A stretch of DNA of 64,000 bases from Rhodospirillales bacterium (GCA_018666775.1 JABIXC010000017.1:434001-498000), one strand, 5' to 3'. Shown: positions 29,182-38,488, counted from the stretch's first letter. Numbers and translations: made by a program. Notes: generated from the letters alone by a model not told the origin.

Positions 29182-30693
29182 ATGATTGACACAATGCTCG
29201 GCACGTTTGTCCAGCTTCTGACAACGCCTTACATTCTATGGATGATGCTGCTGGGAACGCTCATTGGCATTTTCTTCGGCGCTGTCCCGGGTCTTGGCGG
29301 TCGGTTGGCCATTGCGGTTACCATCCCCTTTATCTTTGGCAAGGAAATGATCCCCGGAGCGGTCTTCCTGCTTTCCATGCACGCGGTCACCGGAACCAGC
29401 GGGCAGATTTCTTCCATTATGTTTGGTGTCCCCGGTACCGGTGACGATGCCGCGACTATTGTTGATGGTTATCCTATGGCCAAAAAGGGTGAAGCGGGTG
29501 TCGCACTTGGGGCATCCTTGATGGCATCAGGGATTGGTGGCGTGTTGGGCGCAGTTGTCCTCGCTGTCTTGATCCCGGTGATTGAACCCATCGTCTTGAA
29601 ATTCAGCCCGGCCGAATTTTTCTTCCTCGCCCTTCTTGGCATTACCTTTGTGGCTTTTGTTTCTGGTTCCGCCATCTTCAAAGGCATGGTGGTTGGCCTG
29701 TATGGCATGATGCTGTCCTTTATTGGGATGGACCCACAAACCGGGATTGCACGGTATTCAGACGAATTTCTATTCCTGTGGGATGGGCTTGACCTGATCA
29801 CGGCGGTTCTGGCCTTGTTTGCGGTGCCGGAAATGATCCACCTTGGCGTCAAGGGTGGCTCCATTTCTGCCGTATCAAAAGAAATGGCAGATACCGGAGT
29901 GCGCGCCCAGTTAAAGGGCTGCGTGATTACGTTCAAACACTGGTGGCTGATGCTGCGGTGTTCCATGATTGGTGCCTTTATTGGCATTTTGCCGGGCCTT
30001 GGCGGATCAGCCGCAGCCTGGATTTGCTATGGCCATGCGGTACAGAGTTCCAAAAACCCTGAAACCTTCGGCAAAGGTGATGTGCGCGGTGTGATTGCAC
30101 CAGAATCGGCTACCAATTCAAAAGAAGGCGGCTCCCTACTCCCCACCCTGTTCTTTGGCGTTCCCGGAAGTTCCGGCATGGCCATCTTGTTGGGCGCTTT
30201 CCTGATCCTTGGGATTCAACCGGGCCCCATGATGTTGACCACGCAGCTGGATCTGGTTTGGATTTTGATCTGGGCACTGGTGATTTCTAATCTGGTGGCG
30301 GTGGTGATCTTGCTGTTTATCACCCGCTGGGTTGCGTTGCTGACCTTCTTGCGCGGTGGCATTCTTATTCCCATCGTTCTCATTGTTACCGTGCTTGGCA
30401 CGCTGCTGGCCAAGGGCCAATGGGAGAATGTCATCATGCTTGGCATCCTTTCGATGATCGGCTACGGGCTTTTGAAATATGACTGGCCACGTCCGCCCTT
30501 TGCCATCGGCATTGTCCTTGGCAAAATTGCTGAAGGATCACTGCACAAGGCCTGGGCACTTTGGGGCTGGGATTTCTTCTTACGTCCCCTTTCCATTATT
30601 CTTATGACCCTGATCATCGCCACCATCAGTTTCGCTGTTTATCGCGGGCGCATGGATCGCATCGAGCGGGAGAAAAAAAATGTCAGCGCATAA
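29182..30693 (+). CDS. tctA: Tripartite tricarboxylate transporter, large permease TctA
   Basis: The 12-helix subunit of a TTT carrier, moving organic acids with sodium or proton, 503 residues. The family motif occurs twice: GAVPGLGGRLAI near 33-44 and GILPGLGGSAAA near 270-281, each followed by a GVPG-type loop (FGVPGTGDDAA, FGVPGSSGMAI). The stretch GKGDVRGVIAPESATN is also typical. TctB overlaps its end by 14 bases. Together with the small protein and TctC downstream this makes a complete carrier locus. Confidence 0.95.
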   Translation: MIDTMLGTFVQLLTTPYILWMMLLGTLIGIFFGAVPGLGGRLAIAVTIPFIFGKEMIPGAVFLLSMHAVTGTSGQISSIMFGVPGTGDDAATIVDGYPMAKKGEAGVALGASLMASGIGGVLGAVVLAVLIPVIEPIVLKFSPAEFFFLALLGITFVAFVSGSAIFKGMVVGLYGMMLSFIGMDPQTGIARYSDEFLFLWDGLDLITAVLALFAVPEMIHLGVKGGSISAVSKEMADTGVRAQLKGCVITFKHWWLMLRCSMIGAFIGILPGLGGSAAAWICYGHAVQSSKNPETFGKGDVRGVIAPESATNSKEGGSLLPTLFFGVPGSSGMAILLGAFLILGIQPGPMMLTTQLDLVWILIWALVISNLVAVVILLFITRWVALLTFLRGGILIPIVLIVTVLGTLLAKGQWENVIMLGILSMIGYGLLKYDWPRPPFAIGIVLGKIAEGSLHKAWALWGWDFFLRPLSIILMTLIIATISFAVYRGRMDRIEREKKNVSA

Positions 30694-31309
30694 TCAGGAC
30701 GCCGAAAGAGAAACAACCACATGGCAGGCTCTGACCCATGGTCGGACACTGTTCACGTGGCTGATGTTTTCCATCTTTGCATCCATGGTTTACATCTCCA
30801 TCGACTATGAATGGCCCGCAAATTTCTTGCCTTATGTCATGGGAATACCGGGGATGGCGCTGTGTCTTTTGCAGGTGGTGCTGGATGTTCGTGAATTTCA
30901 TGCCGTAAAGGGCGTGGTTGACCCCCGCACCGATTTCGAACGCTACATGGACGAAATTTCAAAACACACCTCCATGGAACTTGATCTCGATATTGCCAAG
31001 GAAACGGTCGAAACCATTGTTGTCGATGAAGACATGTCTGCCCGTTCACGGGGCCAGCGTGAAATTATCCTGTTTGGGTATTTCTTCTTCCTGCTGGCCA
31101 TTGTGCTGTTGCTTGGCTTCTGGATCGGGATTGGTATTTTCCTGTTTGTTTTCCTGCGCTATCAGACAAAGGAAACCCTGAATCTCAGCCTGATGATTAC
31201 GGGCGGGGTGTGGTCATCGATGTATCTGGTGCTGGTTGTTGTTTTGGAACAAATTCTGTTCGAAGGCTTCATTACAAAACACATCATCGAGACCTATTTT
31301 ACCGATTAA
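30680..31309 (+). CDS. tctB: Tripartite tricarboxylate transporter, small permease TctB
   Basis: 209 residues with four predicted helices: about 20-38, 45-62, 122-142 and 165-190. A charged loop of about 55 residues lies between helices two and three. TctB is poorly conserved in sequence; the call rests on hydrophobic profile and the 14-base overlap with tctA. The ATG is preceded by GCGGGAG inside the tctA frame, so translation is coupled. Confidence 0.85.
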   Translation: MSAHNQDAERETTTWQALTHGRTLFTWLMFSIFASMVYISIDYEWPANFLPYVMGIPGMALCLLQVVLDVREFHAVKGVVDPRTDFERYMDEISKHTSMELDLDIAKETVETIVVDEDMSARSRGQREIILFGYFFFLLAIVLLLGFWIGIGIFLFVFLRYQTKETLNLSLMITGGVWSSMYLVLVVVLEQILFEGFITKHIIETYFTD

Positions 31310-31551
31310 ATCCTTATTCTGGACACATTTACCAAAGGCCAGATTTGGGGGGCTCGATAATTAACCGTATCCCCTTAATATCCTTGCCATTAATTTAAAG
31401 TTCTATCAGAATAAGTCTTGTAAAAGCGGTGCCAAGAAAATATCGGATATCGGCCTGTTTGCCTTAATTCGGAGAATATTTGGTATCATAGTGACCCTGG
31501 GAGAAACTCCCATAGGGTTTTGACCACGGGAGAAATTAGGAGGACTATCAC
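31310..31551 (+). promoter_or_regulatory. Leader region of the small secreted protein gene, with stem-loop
   Basis: 242 bases without a gene. A stem-loop at 31494-31518 pairs ACCCT-GGGAG with CTCCC-AT-AGGGT around an AAA loop (two-base bulge), followed by a short T-run. Upstream, TATCAT (31484-31489) could be a -10 box, with TTGCCT (31459-31464) at a wide 19-base spacing as -35. The stem-loop could act as an attenuator or stabilise the 5' end. The gene's ribosome site TAGGAGGA follows. Confidence 0.4.
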
Positions 31552-31857
31552 ATGAAAATCTCAACTATCGTATTCACGTCTGCTCTTACCATTGGCCTCG
31601 CCACTGGCTTCACTGCACTTCCCATGAGTTCGGCCAGCGCCGAAAAGGTCAAGGGTAAGGTTACTGGAGTTAAGAGGGAAGGCCGTACCGTCATGATGGG
31701 CGGCAAGAAAATCAGCATCTCCGGTTCACGCACCAATGTCTGCATCAAGGGTGCCTGTGACGAAGATCGCGCAAAAATCAAAGTTGGCATGAAGTGCAAG
31801 GCAAATGCTGCCATGCGCAAAGGCAAACTTGAAGCAAAGAAGATTTCCTGCAAGTAA
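31552..31857 (+). CDS. Small secreted protein with the stand-alone Cys-Lys-ended domain
   Basis: 101 residues. A signal peptide at 1-30 (MKISTIVFTSALTIGLATGF, ending ASA) directs export. The mature part (about 35-101) is basic, with GKVTGVKREGRTV at its start, KIKVGMKCK near 75 and a final ISCK. It matches, over about 67 residues, the C-terminal extension of the three TctC proteins encoded at 31983, 40646 and 45158. Two additional cysteines (NVCIKGACDE) suggest a second disulfide. The ATG sits behind AGGAGG, and a strong terminator follows. No known family is recognised; a periplasmic partner of the TTT carrier is the simplest inference. Confidence 0.85.
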   Translation: MKISTIVFTSALTIGLATGFTALPMSSASAEKVKGKVTGVKREGRTVMMGGKKISISGSRTNVCIKGACDEDRAKIKVGMKCKANAAMRKGKLEAKKISCK

Positions 31858-31876
31858 TTCGCAGGACAGTTACCTG

Positions 31877-31905
31877 AAAGGCGGGCCAGATTGGCCCGCC
31901 TTTTT
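31877..31905 (+). terminator. Rho-independent terminator after the small protein gene
   Basis: GGCGGGCCA (31880-31888) and TGGCCCGCC (31892-31900) pair perfectly around GAT and are followed by TTTTT. Flanking AAA/TTT extends the stem. It separates the small protein gene from tctC at 31983, so the two may be expressed at different levels. Confidence 0.9.
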
Positions 31906-31982
31906 CTTATGGTGCTTTAAAAAATCAAGAATTTACGCTATCGTCGGCCCAGATACAGTTCCAGTTTTCGAAAGGGAGAGAC

Positions 31983-33248
31983 ATGAAAAACGAACAGACA
32001 AAAACCAGATTTTTACGCCGGGGTGCCATCACCCTGGGCGCACCCATTATCGCTGCCCTCGCCCTTGGCCCCATCACGGCCCAAGCGGGATCGGGCGAAG
32101 ATTTCTATAAGAAAAAAACGATCACTTACATCGTCGCGACATCACCCGGTGGTGGCTATGATTTCTATGGTCGTCTGACGGCACAGTTCATGGAAAAATA
32201 CCTTCCGGGAACAACCATTGTGGTCAAGAACAAGCCAGGTGGGGGCCACAAAATTGGCACCAACCTGATTTATCATTCAAAACCAAATGGCCTGACCATC
32301 GGCATCTTTAATACAGGCCTTATTTATTCCCAGGTCATCGGCCAAAAGGGCGTGCGGTTTGACCTCGCCAAAATGTCGTGGGTTGGAAAGGCCGCTGCTG
32401 ATCCCCGCGTCATTCTGGGCAGCACCAATGGTGGCCCAAAAACATTGGCTGACCTTAGTTCAAAGACAAAAAAATGGGTGTTTTCATCATCAGGCGTCGG
32501 CACATCGGGTTATAACGACACCCAAATGCTGGGTCGGGTGCTTGGTTGGAATTACAAGATGGTGTTGGGCTATCGCGGCACCCAATCGGAACTGGCCATG
32601 CGCCGGGGTGAAATCACCTCCGCCGTTGGCTCCATGAGTTCTGCTGCATTGTTTGTCAAAAATGGCTATGGCCGCATCCTTGCCCAGATTGGCGGACGCC
32701 AGGAAGGCAAAGCCCCCATGCTGGCCAGTTTGGTCAAGACTGATGATGCCAAGGCCATTGCTGCATTGATCGGGTCTCAGGCCAGTCTTGCACGCTTTAC
32801 CGCAGGGCCACCGAACATTCCCCAAGACCGCCTGTCCGCACTGCGTGTCGCCTACATGAAAAGCATGGGTGACAAAAAACTGGTGACCCAAGCCCAAAAA
32901 GCCGGCAGACCTTTGGAACCGCTTAGTGGTGAAAAAGTGGCCCTGAAAGTTCGGGCCGCCCTGAACCAGCCACCAAAAGTCATTGCATTGGTGCGCAAAA
33001 TCTTGAACGTCAAGGCCCCCTCTTTAAAGGTCCTGGACACCAAGCTGCTTTCCAAGACTCCCGATGGGCGCTGGATCACCTTCAAGCACGGGTCCAAAAC
33101 CATCAAGGCCAAGATTTCAGGGTCCCGCAGCAAGCTTAAGGTTGGTGGTAAAAAAGCCAAACGCAAGAACCTGAAAGTTGGCATGGTTTGCGATATTGAC
33201 TACAAACCCGGCAAACGAAATGAGCCAAAGACCGTAGAATGCAAATAG
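31983..33248 (+). CDS. tctC: TTT solute-binding protein TctC with C-terminal extension
   Basis: Periplasmic ligand-binding protein of the TTT family (421 residues). The signal peptide runs to about residue 36 (ALALGPITAQA). The binding domain (about 40-345) has ITYIVATSPGGGYDFYGRL and SSSGVGTSGYNDTQ, typical of the fold. Family members usually stop near 320-330 residues; here a basic domain (353-421) is added, beginning TKLLSKTPDGRWITF and ending TVECK, like the small protein just upstream. The ATG follows AAGGGAGAG. Ligand unknown; nearby CoA-ester aromatic genes suggest an aromatic or dicarboxylic acid (inference). Confidence 0.9.
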   Translation: MKNEQTKTRFLRRGAITLGAPIIAALALGPITAQAGSGEDFYKKKTITYIVATSPGGGYDFYGRLTAQFMEKYLPGTTIVVKNKPGGGHKIGTNLIYHSKPNGLTIGIFNTGLIYSQVIGQKGVRFDLAKMSWVGKAAADPRVILGSTNGGPKTLADLSSKTKKWVFSSSGVGTSGYNDTQMLGRVLGWNYKMVLGYRGTQSELAMRRGEITSAVGSMSSAALFVKNGYGRILAQIGGRQEGKAPMLASLVKTDDAKAIAALIGSQASLARFTAGPPNIPQDRLSALRVAYMKSMGDKKLVTQAQKAGRPLEPLSGEKVALKVRAALNQPPKVIALVRKILNVKAPSLKVLDTKLLSKTPDGRWITFKHGSKTIKAKISGSRSKLKVGGKKAKRKNLKVGMVCDIDYKPGKRNEPKTVECK

Positions 33249-33316
33249 TGGATGCAAATAATGCAAATTGGTCATAACTGACCGGCGCATTCAACTATCA
33301 AATCTGTTATAAATAT

Positions 33317-33350
33317 CGGGTCCGGGCAATTTGTTCGGACCCGTTTTTTT
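33317..33350 (+). terminator. Rho-independent terminator after tctC
   Basis: CGGGTCCG (33317-33324) pairs with CGGACCCG (33336-33343) around an 11-base loop and is followed by seven T. It ends the cupin-tctABC region on the plus strand. Confidence 0.9.
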
Positions 33351-33377
33351 GACCAAAAATCCTACCGGAGGCATCCT

Positions 33378-34454
33378 ATGACCCTGATCCTTTCCAATGA
33401 CGACGTTGAACAACTTTTGACCATGCCCGATTGCATCGCGGCGTTGGAAGATGCCTATGTCGAGCTGGCAGAGGGCCGCGGCATCACCCGGACCCGGTCT
33501 GACTGCATTGCGCCCACCAGCCACTCGCCCGAAGCCGTGTACGGCCTGAAATCCATGGACGGGGTCCTTCCCAAACAACGGGTCAGCGCCATTCGCATCA
33601 ATTCAGATATTGTCACCAACCCAACCATTGGCAATGTTCAGCGCCGGGTCAAGGTACCCGCCGCCCCCAATGATCGTTATGTCGGTCTGGTGCTTTTGTT
33701 TTCCACAGACAATGGCGAACCCTTGGCGATTTTCCCAGATGGTGTGTTGCAGCACATCCGGGTTGGGGCCACCAACGGCCTTGGGGTTAAATATATGGCC
33801 CGGGAAAATTCCAAATCGGTTGGCCTGTTGGGGTCTGGCTGGCAGGCAGAAACCCAATTAACGGCCGTCTGTTCTGTGCGCGACATTGATGAAATCAAGT
33901 GTTTTTCCCCCAATCAGGAAAACCGCGAAGCCTTTTCCACGCGCATGAGCGAGGTTCTGGATATCGAAGTGCGCCCTGTTGACCATCCCGAAGATGCCAT
34001 GAATGGTGTCGATATTGCCATGTGTGGCACCAATTCCATTGATCCCATCTTTTTCAAAGACTGGATTGAACCGGGCATGCATTTGTCGTGCATCAAAAAG
34101 CCGGAAATTGACCCCGAAGCCATCAAGGCCGCAGATAAAGTGGCGGTCCACACCCACGAAAATACCCCCCAGATCGTCGTTGCCAAAGGGGCCCATTTTC
34201 AGGAAGAAAGCAAAGGCCGCGCCTGGAATGCATCCAAAGAACTCGATTTCACATCCTTCGCCTCCCTGCCCGACCTGATTACCGGGCGCGCCAAAGGCCG
34301 GGAAAATGATGAAGAGGTTACCTGTTTCCTGAATAATCTGGGCCTTGGCTATCAATTTGCCGCAGCAGGGGCCGTCATCTACGCCCGCGCGATGGAACAA
34401 GGCATGGGTAATGCCCTGCCAACCGATTGGTTCACCGAAACCGTTCACCCGTAA
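33378..34454 (+). CDS. Ornithine cyclodeaminase/mu-crystallin family protein (copy 1)
   Basis: A 358-residue NAD(P)-dependent protein of the OCD/mu-crystallin fold. Rossmann motif: VGLLGSGWQAETQL at about 154-167. An N-terminal part (YGLKSMDG near 54) and the conserved GGYLVPAAPNDRY-like segment (KVPAAPNDRYVGL) bind the substrate in related enzymes. Real members include ornithine cyclodeaminase, ketimine reductase and alanine dehydrogenase, and the substrate cannot be told from sequence. The start is ATG behind GGAGG. A paralogue follows 38 bases downstream. Confidence 0.85.
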   Translation: MTLILSNDDVEQLLTMPDCIAALEDAYVELAEGRGITRTRSDCIAPTSHSPEAVYGLKSMDGVLPKQRVSAIRINSDIVTNPTIGNVQRRVKVPAAPNDRYVGLVLLFSTDNGEPLAIFPDGVLQHIRVGATNGLGVKYMARENSKSVGLLGSGWQAETQLTAVCSVRDIDEIKCFSPNQENREAFSTRMSEVLDIEVRPVDHPEDAMNGVDIAMCGTNSIDPIFFKDWIEPGMHLSCIKKPEIDPEAIKAADKVAVHTHENTPQIVVAKGAHFQEESKGRAWNASKELDFTSFASLPDLITGRAKGRENDEEVTCFLNNLGLGYQFAAAGAVIYARAMEQGMGNALPTDWFTETVHP

Positions 34455-34492
34455 CCCCCACTTCGGGTATCCAAATGATATCGATTGTCTAG

Positions 34493-35572
34493 ATGACCTG
34501 GATTTTCAACAATGCCGATCTGGACCAGGTCCTTACCATGGACGATTGCATCGACGTCCTGGATCAGGGCTATCGCGATTTGGCAGAAGGCATTGGTGGG
34601 AACCGGTCGCGGGCAGAAATTATTTCACCAACCGGTTCCGGTACCGATGACGGAACGGTCTATGCGCTTAAATCCATGGATGGGGTTCATGCCCCATCGG
34701 GCTTTGCCAGCATCCGGTTAAATTCCGATATTCTAAGCTGGCAGGAAGTGGCGGGATCAACCCGCCGGGTCAAGGTGCCGGCAGCGCCTGGGAACCGATA
34801 TGTCGGATTGGTGTTGTTGTTTTCGACTAAAAATGGCGAGCCACTGGCGATTTTTCCTGATGGGTTGGTCCAACGCATGCGCGTCGGGGCGACCTCTGGT
34901 CTTGGGGCGCGCTACCTTGCCCGAGAAGACGCCCACACGGTCGGGCTGATCGGTTCTGGTTGGCAGGCCGGGGCCCAGGCCATGGCCATTTGCGCCGTTC
35001 GTGACATCACGGAAATCCGGTGCTTTTCCCCCAATGAAGCCAATCGCAAAGCCTTTGCCAAAGACATGACCGAAAGGTTGGGCATTCCAGTGATTGCCAC
35101 AAATTCCATTGATGATGCCATCAACAAGGCCGATGTCGTCCTGTGTGCCACAAGTGCCATTGACCCTGTTCTGGGCCATAATGCCATCCGGCCCGGGGTT
35201 CATTACGCCACCATCAAGCCTGCGGAAATTGCACCCCAGGCCATCAATGCCATTGACCGGGCCGTGGTTCATCTGCGCGACAATGTGCCCGCCATTGTCA
35301 GGACCTCCGGGGTTGAATTGGCAGAAGACAAAAAGGGCGCCCTTGGCCCTGATGAACAAATCAATGAAGCCCAAATGCCTGAACTAACCGATCTTTTAAT
35401 CAACCCCACCATGGGCCGCCAAAATGCTACAGAGAGCACCTGCTTTCTTAATTATTCCGGCATTGGGTATCAGTTCACCATGGTCGGTGCGCTGGCCTAT
35501 CAAAAGGCCATTGAAGCGGGTTTGGGCCATGAATTGCCCACCGACTGGTTTACCCAGATCGAACACCCGTAA
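34493..35572 (+). CDS. Ornithine cyclodeaminase/mu-crystallin family protein (copy 2)
   Basis: A tandem paralogue of the gene at 33378 (359 residues), clearly similar over its full length: both have LKSMDGV, the RRVKVPAAP segment, a GLIGSGWQAG-type Rossmann motif and NxLPTDWFT near the C-terminal end. They diverge around 195-300. A duplication followed by change of partner or substrate is likely; the two could form a hetero-oligomer. It ends 102 bases from the convergent tctAB fusion gene. Confidence 0.83.
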   Translation: MTWIFNNADLDQVLTMDDCIDVLDQGYRDLAEGIGGNRSRAEIISPTGSGTDDGTVYALKSMDGVHAPSGFASIRLNSDILSWQEVAGSTRRVKVPAAPGNRYVGLVLLFSTKNGEPLAIFPDGLVQRMRVGATSGLGARYLAREDAHTVGLIGSGWQAGAQAMAICAVRDITEIRCFSPNEANRKAFAKDMTERLGIPVIATNSIDDAINKADVVLCATSAIDPVLGHNAIRPGVHYATIKPAEIAPQAINAIDRAVVHLRDNVPAIVRTSGVELAEDKKGALGPDEQINEAQMPELTDLLINPTMGRQNATESTCFLNYSGIGYQFTMVGALAYQKAIEAGLGHELPTDWFTQIEHP

Positions 35573-35610
35573 CCCCCACACCCTTCTATTTTTTAATATC
35601 TGACTGAAAG

Positions 35611-35640
35611 AAAAAGGGCGGAAGCTTGCGCTCCCGCCCT
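35611..35640 (-). terminator. Terminator of the ThDP-ubiX-tctAB operon (minus strand)
   Basis: Read on the minus strand, AGGGCGGGAGC pairs with GCTTCCGCCCT around a GCAA tetraloop (one G-T pair), followed by TTTTT. It lies 35 bases after the tctAB stop. Confidence 0.85.
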
Positions 35641-35674
35641 GAAGTGCCCCAATTTAGGGGTTTATATACTTTAT

Positions 35675-37786
35675 CTATTCTAGGAAGAAATGGTTCCATA
35701 GATTGATGCCTGCTTCTTTTCCGTAGACAAATACGTCTACGAAATAAGCCTGTGGCCACGGAAGTGCCAACAGTTCATCAAACAGAATAGCTGAGAACGT
35801 AAACATGGAAAAAGCACAGATCAGAGTAATTTTCCACGGTTCCTTACCTTCAATTTTCATATAAAGAATGATGAAGATAAGCAACGAGAAGATCATTCCG
35901 ACCAACGCTGCCAAAGCCACGTAAGTTAGCAACCAGGCCATATACTGAATGGCACGGGATGCAATTTCTTTCTTTGGCATATCTGCCCCGCGAACTGCAA
36001 GATCAAGATGCAGTGTACGGCGAACTTCACTTTCTGAACCATCTGCCGCTGTGGGCGCTTTGGTCCGGAATGTATGGGTGAAGAAGCTGATCGCAAGGAT
36101 ACCAAGAGCGAAGTAACCAACAATGTTTGGTACGATCCGCGCATCATGGTTCCAGCCCGATGCTTCCCACATCATGTAGCCAAACAGGCCAATAAAGAAG
36201 ATGTAGAACATTGTCTGGAGATCCATGCGAGGGGCGGTCATGTCAAATTCCCTGACAATTCCACCGGCACCACCGGCCATGCCCCATTCCTTGATCAACG
36301 GCCGCAACAGGCCATAGATGGATATTGCGAACATGAACAGTACGACCCAACGTGCATTTTCCAGTGATGTTGGGAAAATCCACTCCGTGCCATAGCGTTC
36401 CACCGAAATGAACATATAGCGTTCAACGATATCACCCAGAACCACACCCAGAATAACTGGGGGACGTGGCCAGCCAAGGCGCTTCATAATCCAGCCACCT
36501 GAACCAAACAACAGCAAGGTGTAAATGTCACCCCACTGACGTGACCCCTGGAATGCACCGATAAACACGATGCACAGGATCATTGGCATGATGATGGAAT
36601 ACCGAACCAACGCCAAACGTGCGAACTGGTTCGAGAACATGAAGCAGAGACCCGCACCCAACACGTTGGCAATGGCCACTGACCACACCATGGAATACGT
36701 AACATCCAGATGCTTGGTCAACATGTCAGGACCCGGGATCAGGCCGTGGATCAGGAATGCGCCCAACAGGATTGCCATAGAGGCAGAACCCGGCACACCA
36801 AAGGCGATGGTCGGCACAAGTGCTCCGCCCTCTTTGGCGTTGTTGGCACCTTCTGATGCCAGAACGCCGCGAACGTCGCCCTTGCCGAAGGTTTCTTCTG
36901 CACCTTTTTCTGTCCGTGCCGCATGGCCATAAGCCACCCAGTCAACGATGGCAGCACCAAGACCTGGAATGGCCCCAAGGGCGGCACCCAGCCAGGCAAC
37001 CCGAATAACCAGCCACCAGTTTTTAAAGGTGTCTCTAACACCTTGCCACTGTCCGGTTTTGGTATCGATTTTCGTTGAATCTGTCGCAATGGATGATCTG
37101 GTGATCCCCATATCGGCCAATTCAGGAAGCGCGAACAGGCCAATGGTGACCGGAACAATCGGTAATCCATCCCACAGATAGAGGGAATCAAGCGTCCAGC
37201 GCAGGGTTCCCGTCTGTGGATCGGACCCGATCATGGCCACCAGCAACCCGAAACAAGCCGCCGCAACACCACGCATTGGCGATGAACCGGACAGCACAGC
37301 CACCATCGACAGCCCAAAGACTGAGAATGACAACAGTTCAGGTGAGCCAAGATAGAGCATCACAGGACGAAGAATTGGAATGGAAACGGCCAACAACAGG
37401 GCACCGAAAAGGCCACCCATCATTGAAGCGGTATAGGCTGCGCCAAAAGCGCGTCCCGCTTCGCCATTTCTGGCCATTGGATGCCCATCAAGAACGGTTG
37501 CCGCCGATCCTGTTGTCCCTGGCACCCCGAATAACACCGCCGGGATCGTATCCGACGTTGTTGTCACGGAGCCCATGCCCAACAAGAATGCAAAGGCTGC
37601 AAATTTGTCCATGTCAAAGGTAAATGGCAGCAACAGCGCCATCCCCACAATCCCCCCAAGACCAGGGATAACCCCCAGCATCAGACCGATGATCACGCCG
37701 CCGGCAAGAAACATCAGCCGTGACGGATCAGAGATAATAACAAGTGCATCACCTGCACTTGCCAGCATTAAAAGTAGATAATCCAT
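35675..37786 (-). CDS. Fused TctA-TctB tripartite tricarboxylate transporter permease
   Basis: 703 residues. Residues 1-500 are a complete TctA: GVIPGLGGIVGM near 39-50, GAIPGLGAAIVD near 270, GKGDVRGVLASEGANN and the FGVPG loops. Residues from about 525 add a hydrophilic linker, then helices at about 535-560, 570-590, 630-655 and 665-690, matching the four-helix TctB. The locus has no separate tctB, so the fusion probably supplies both functions. It is the last gene of a minus-strand operon with ubiX and the ThDP enzyme and can pair with TctC at 40646. ATG start behind GGTGGGG. Confidence 0.9.
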   Translation of the reverse strand: MDYLLLMLASAGDALVIISDPSRLMFLAGGVIIGLMLGVIPGLGGIVGMALLLPFTFDMDKFAAFAFLLGMGSVTTTSDTIPAVLFGVPGTTGSAATVLDGHPMARNGEAGRAFGAAYTASMMGGLFGALLLAVSIPILRPVMLYLGSPELLSFSVFGLSMVAVLSGSSPMRGVAAACFGLLVAMIGSDPQTGTLRWTLDSLYLWDGLPIVPVTIGLFALPELADMGITRSSIATDSTKIDTKTGQWQGVRDTFKNWWLVIRVAWLGAALGAIPGLGAAIVDWVAYGHAARTEKGAEETFGKGDVRGVLASEGANNAKEGGALVPTIAFGVPGSASMAILLGAFLIHGLIPGPDMLTKHLDVTYSMVWSVAIANVLGAGLCFMFSNQFARLALVRYSIIMPMILCIVFIGAFQGSRQWGDIYTLLLFGSGGWIMKRLGWPRPPVILGVVLGDIVERYMFISVERYGTEWIFPTSLENARWVVLFMFAISIYGLLRPLIKEWGMAGGAGGIVREFDMTAPRMDLQTMFYIFFIGLFGYMMWEASGWNHDARIVPNIVGYFALGILAISFFTHTFRTKAPTAADGSESEVRRTLHLDLAVRGADMPKKEIASRAIQYMAWLLTYVALAALVGMIFSLLIFIILYMKIEGKEPWKITLICAFSMFTFSAILFDELLALPWPQAYFVDVFVYGKEAGINLWNHFFLE

Positions 37787-37871
37787 TAGACCCCACCTGT
37801 TTTTGTGGCTTAGTTAAATATTACACCGTGCTTCATACACGAATTCGTTTTATGACAGGAAACGCTCCTGC

Positions 37872-38447
37872 TTATGCTGTATTTTCAGTTTCTTTCCATC
37901 GTTTGAAAAGTGTGTGGGAAATATCAAAAAGATCAAGTGCTTTTCCCACACTCTGATTAACGATGTCGTCAATTGTTTGTGGCCGATGATAAAAGGCCGG
38001 AACCGGTGGCATCACCACCGCACCATAACGCGAAGCCCTGGCCATCAACTCTAGATGGCCAAGATGCAATGGGGTTTCCCTGACCATCAGGACAACCCGC
38101 CGCTTTTCCTTCAACGCAACGTCTGCAGCCCGGGTCAACAAATTGTCATCATACGAATTGACAATGCCCGAGAGTGTTTTGACTGAACAAGGCGCCACCA
38201 GCATGCCATCGTGACGATAAGACCCGCTGGAAAGAGACGCCCCGATGTCCTTGTAATTATAGACAACATCGGCCAAGTCCTTGACCTCAGTTACCGTCAT
38301 GTCAGTTTCATCACTGATCGTCTGACCCGTTGATGGCGACAGAATAAGATGCGTTTCCACATCATCAGCATGCTTGAGAACCTCAAGCATCCGAATGCCA
38401 TATATTGCGCCTGACGCGCCTGACATGCCGATGACTATTCTACGCAT
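37872..38447 (-). CDS. ubiX: Flavin prenyltransferase, UbiX family
   Basis: Makes prenylated FMN, the cofactor of UbiD decarboxylases, from FMN and dimethylallyl phosphate (191 residues). Motifs match throughout: GMSGASGAIYG at 7-17, SSGSYRHDGMLVAPCS near 78, MVRETPLHLGH near 121 and MPPVPAFYHRP near 145. UbiD genes at 43295 and 58817 are likely clients (inference). It is 41 bases from the ThDP gene and 85 from the tctAB fusion on the same strand. It could be a catabolic UbiX separate from the ubiquinone-synthesis copy. Confidence 0.93.
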   Translation of the reverse strand: MRRIVIGMSGASGAIYGIRMLEVLKHADDVETHLILSPSTGQTISDETDMTVTEVKDLADVVYNYKDIGASLSSGSYRHDGMLVAPCSVKTLSGIVNSYDDNLLTRAADVALKEKRRVVLMVRETPLHLGHLELMARASRYGAVVMPPVPAFYHRPQTIDDIVNQSVGKALDLFDISHTLFKRWKETENTA

Positions 38448-38488
38448 ATGCTTACCCTACTCCCTCTTGGTCTACTCAATTACAGATC

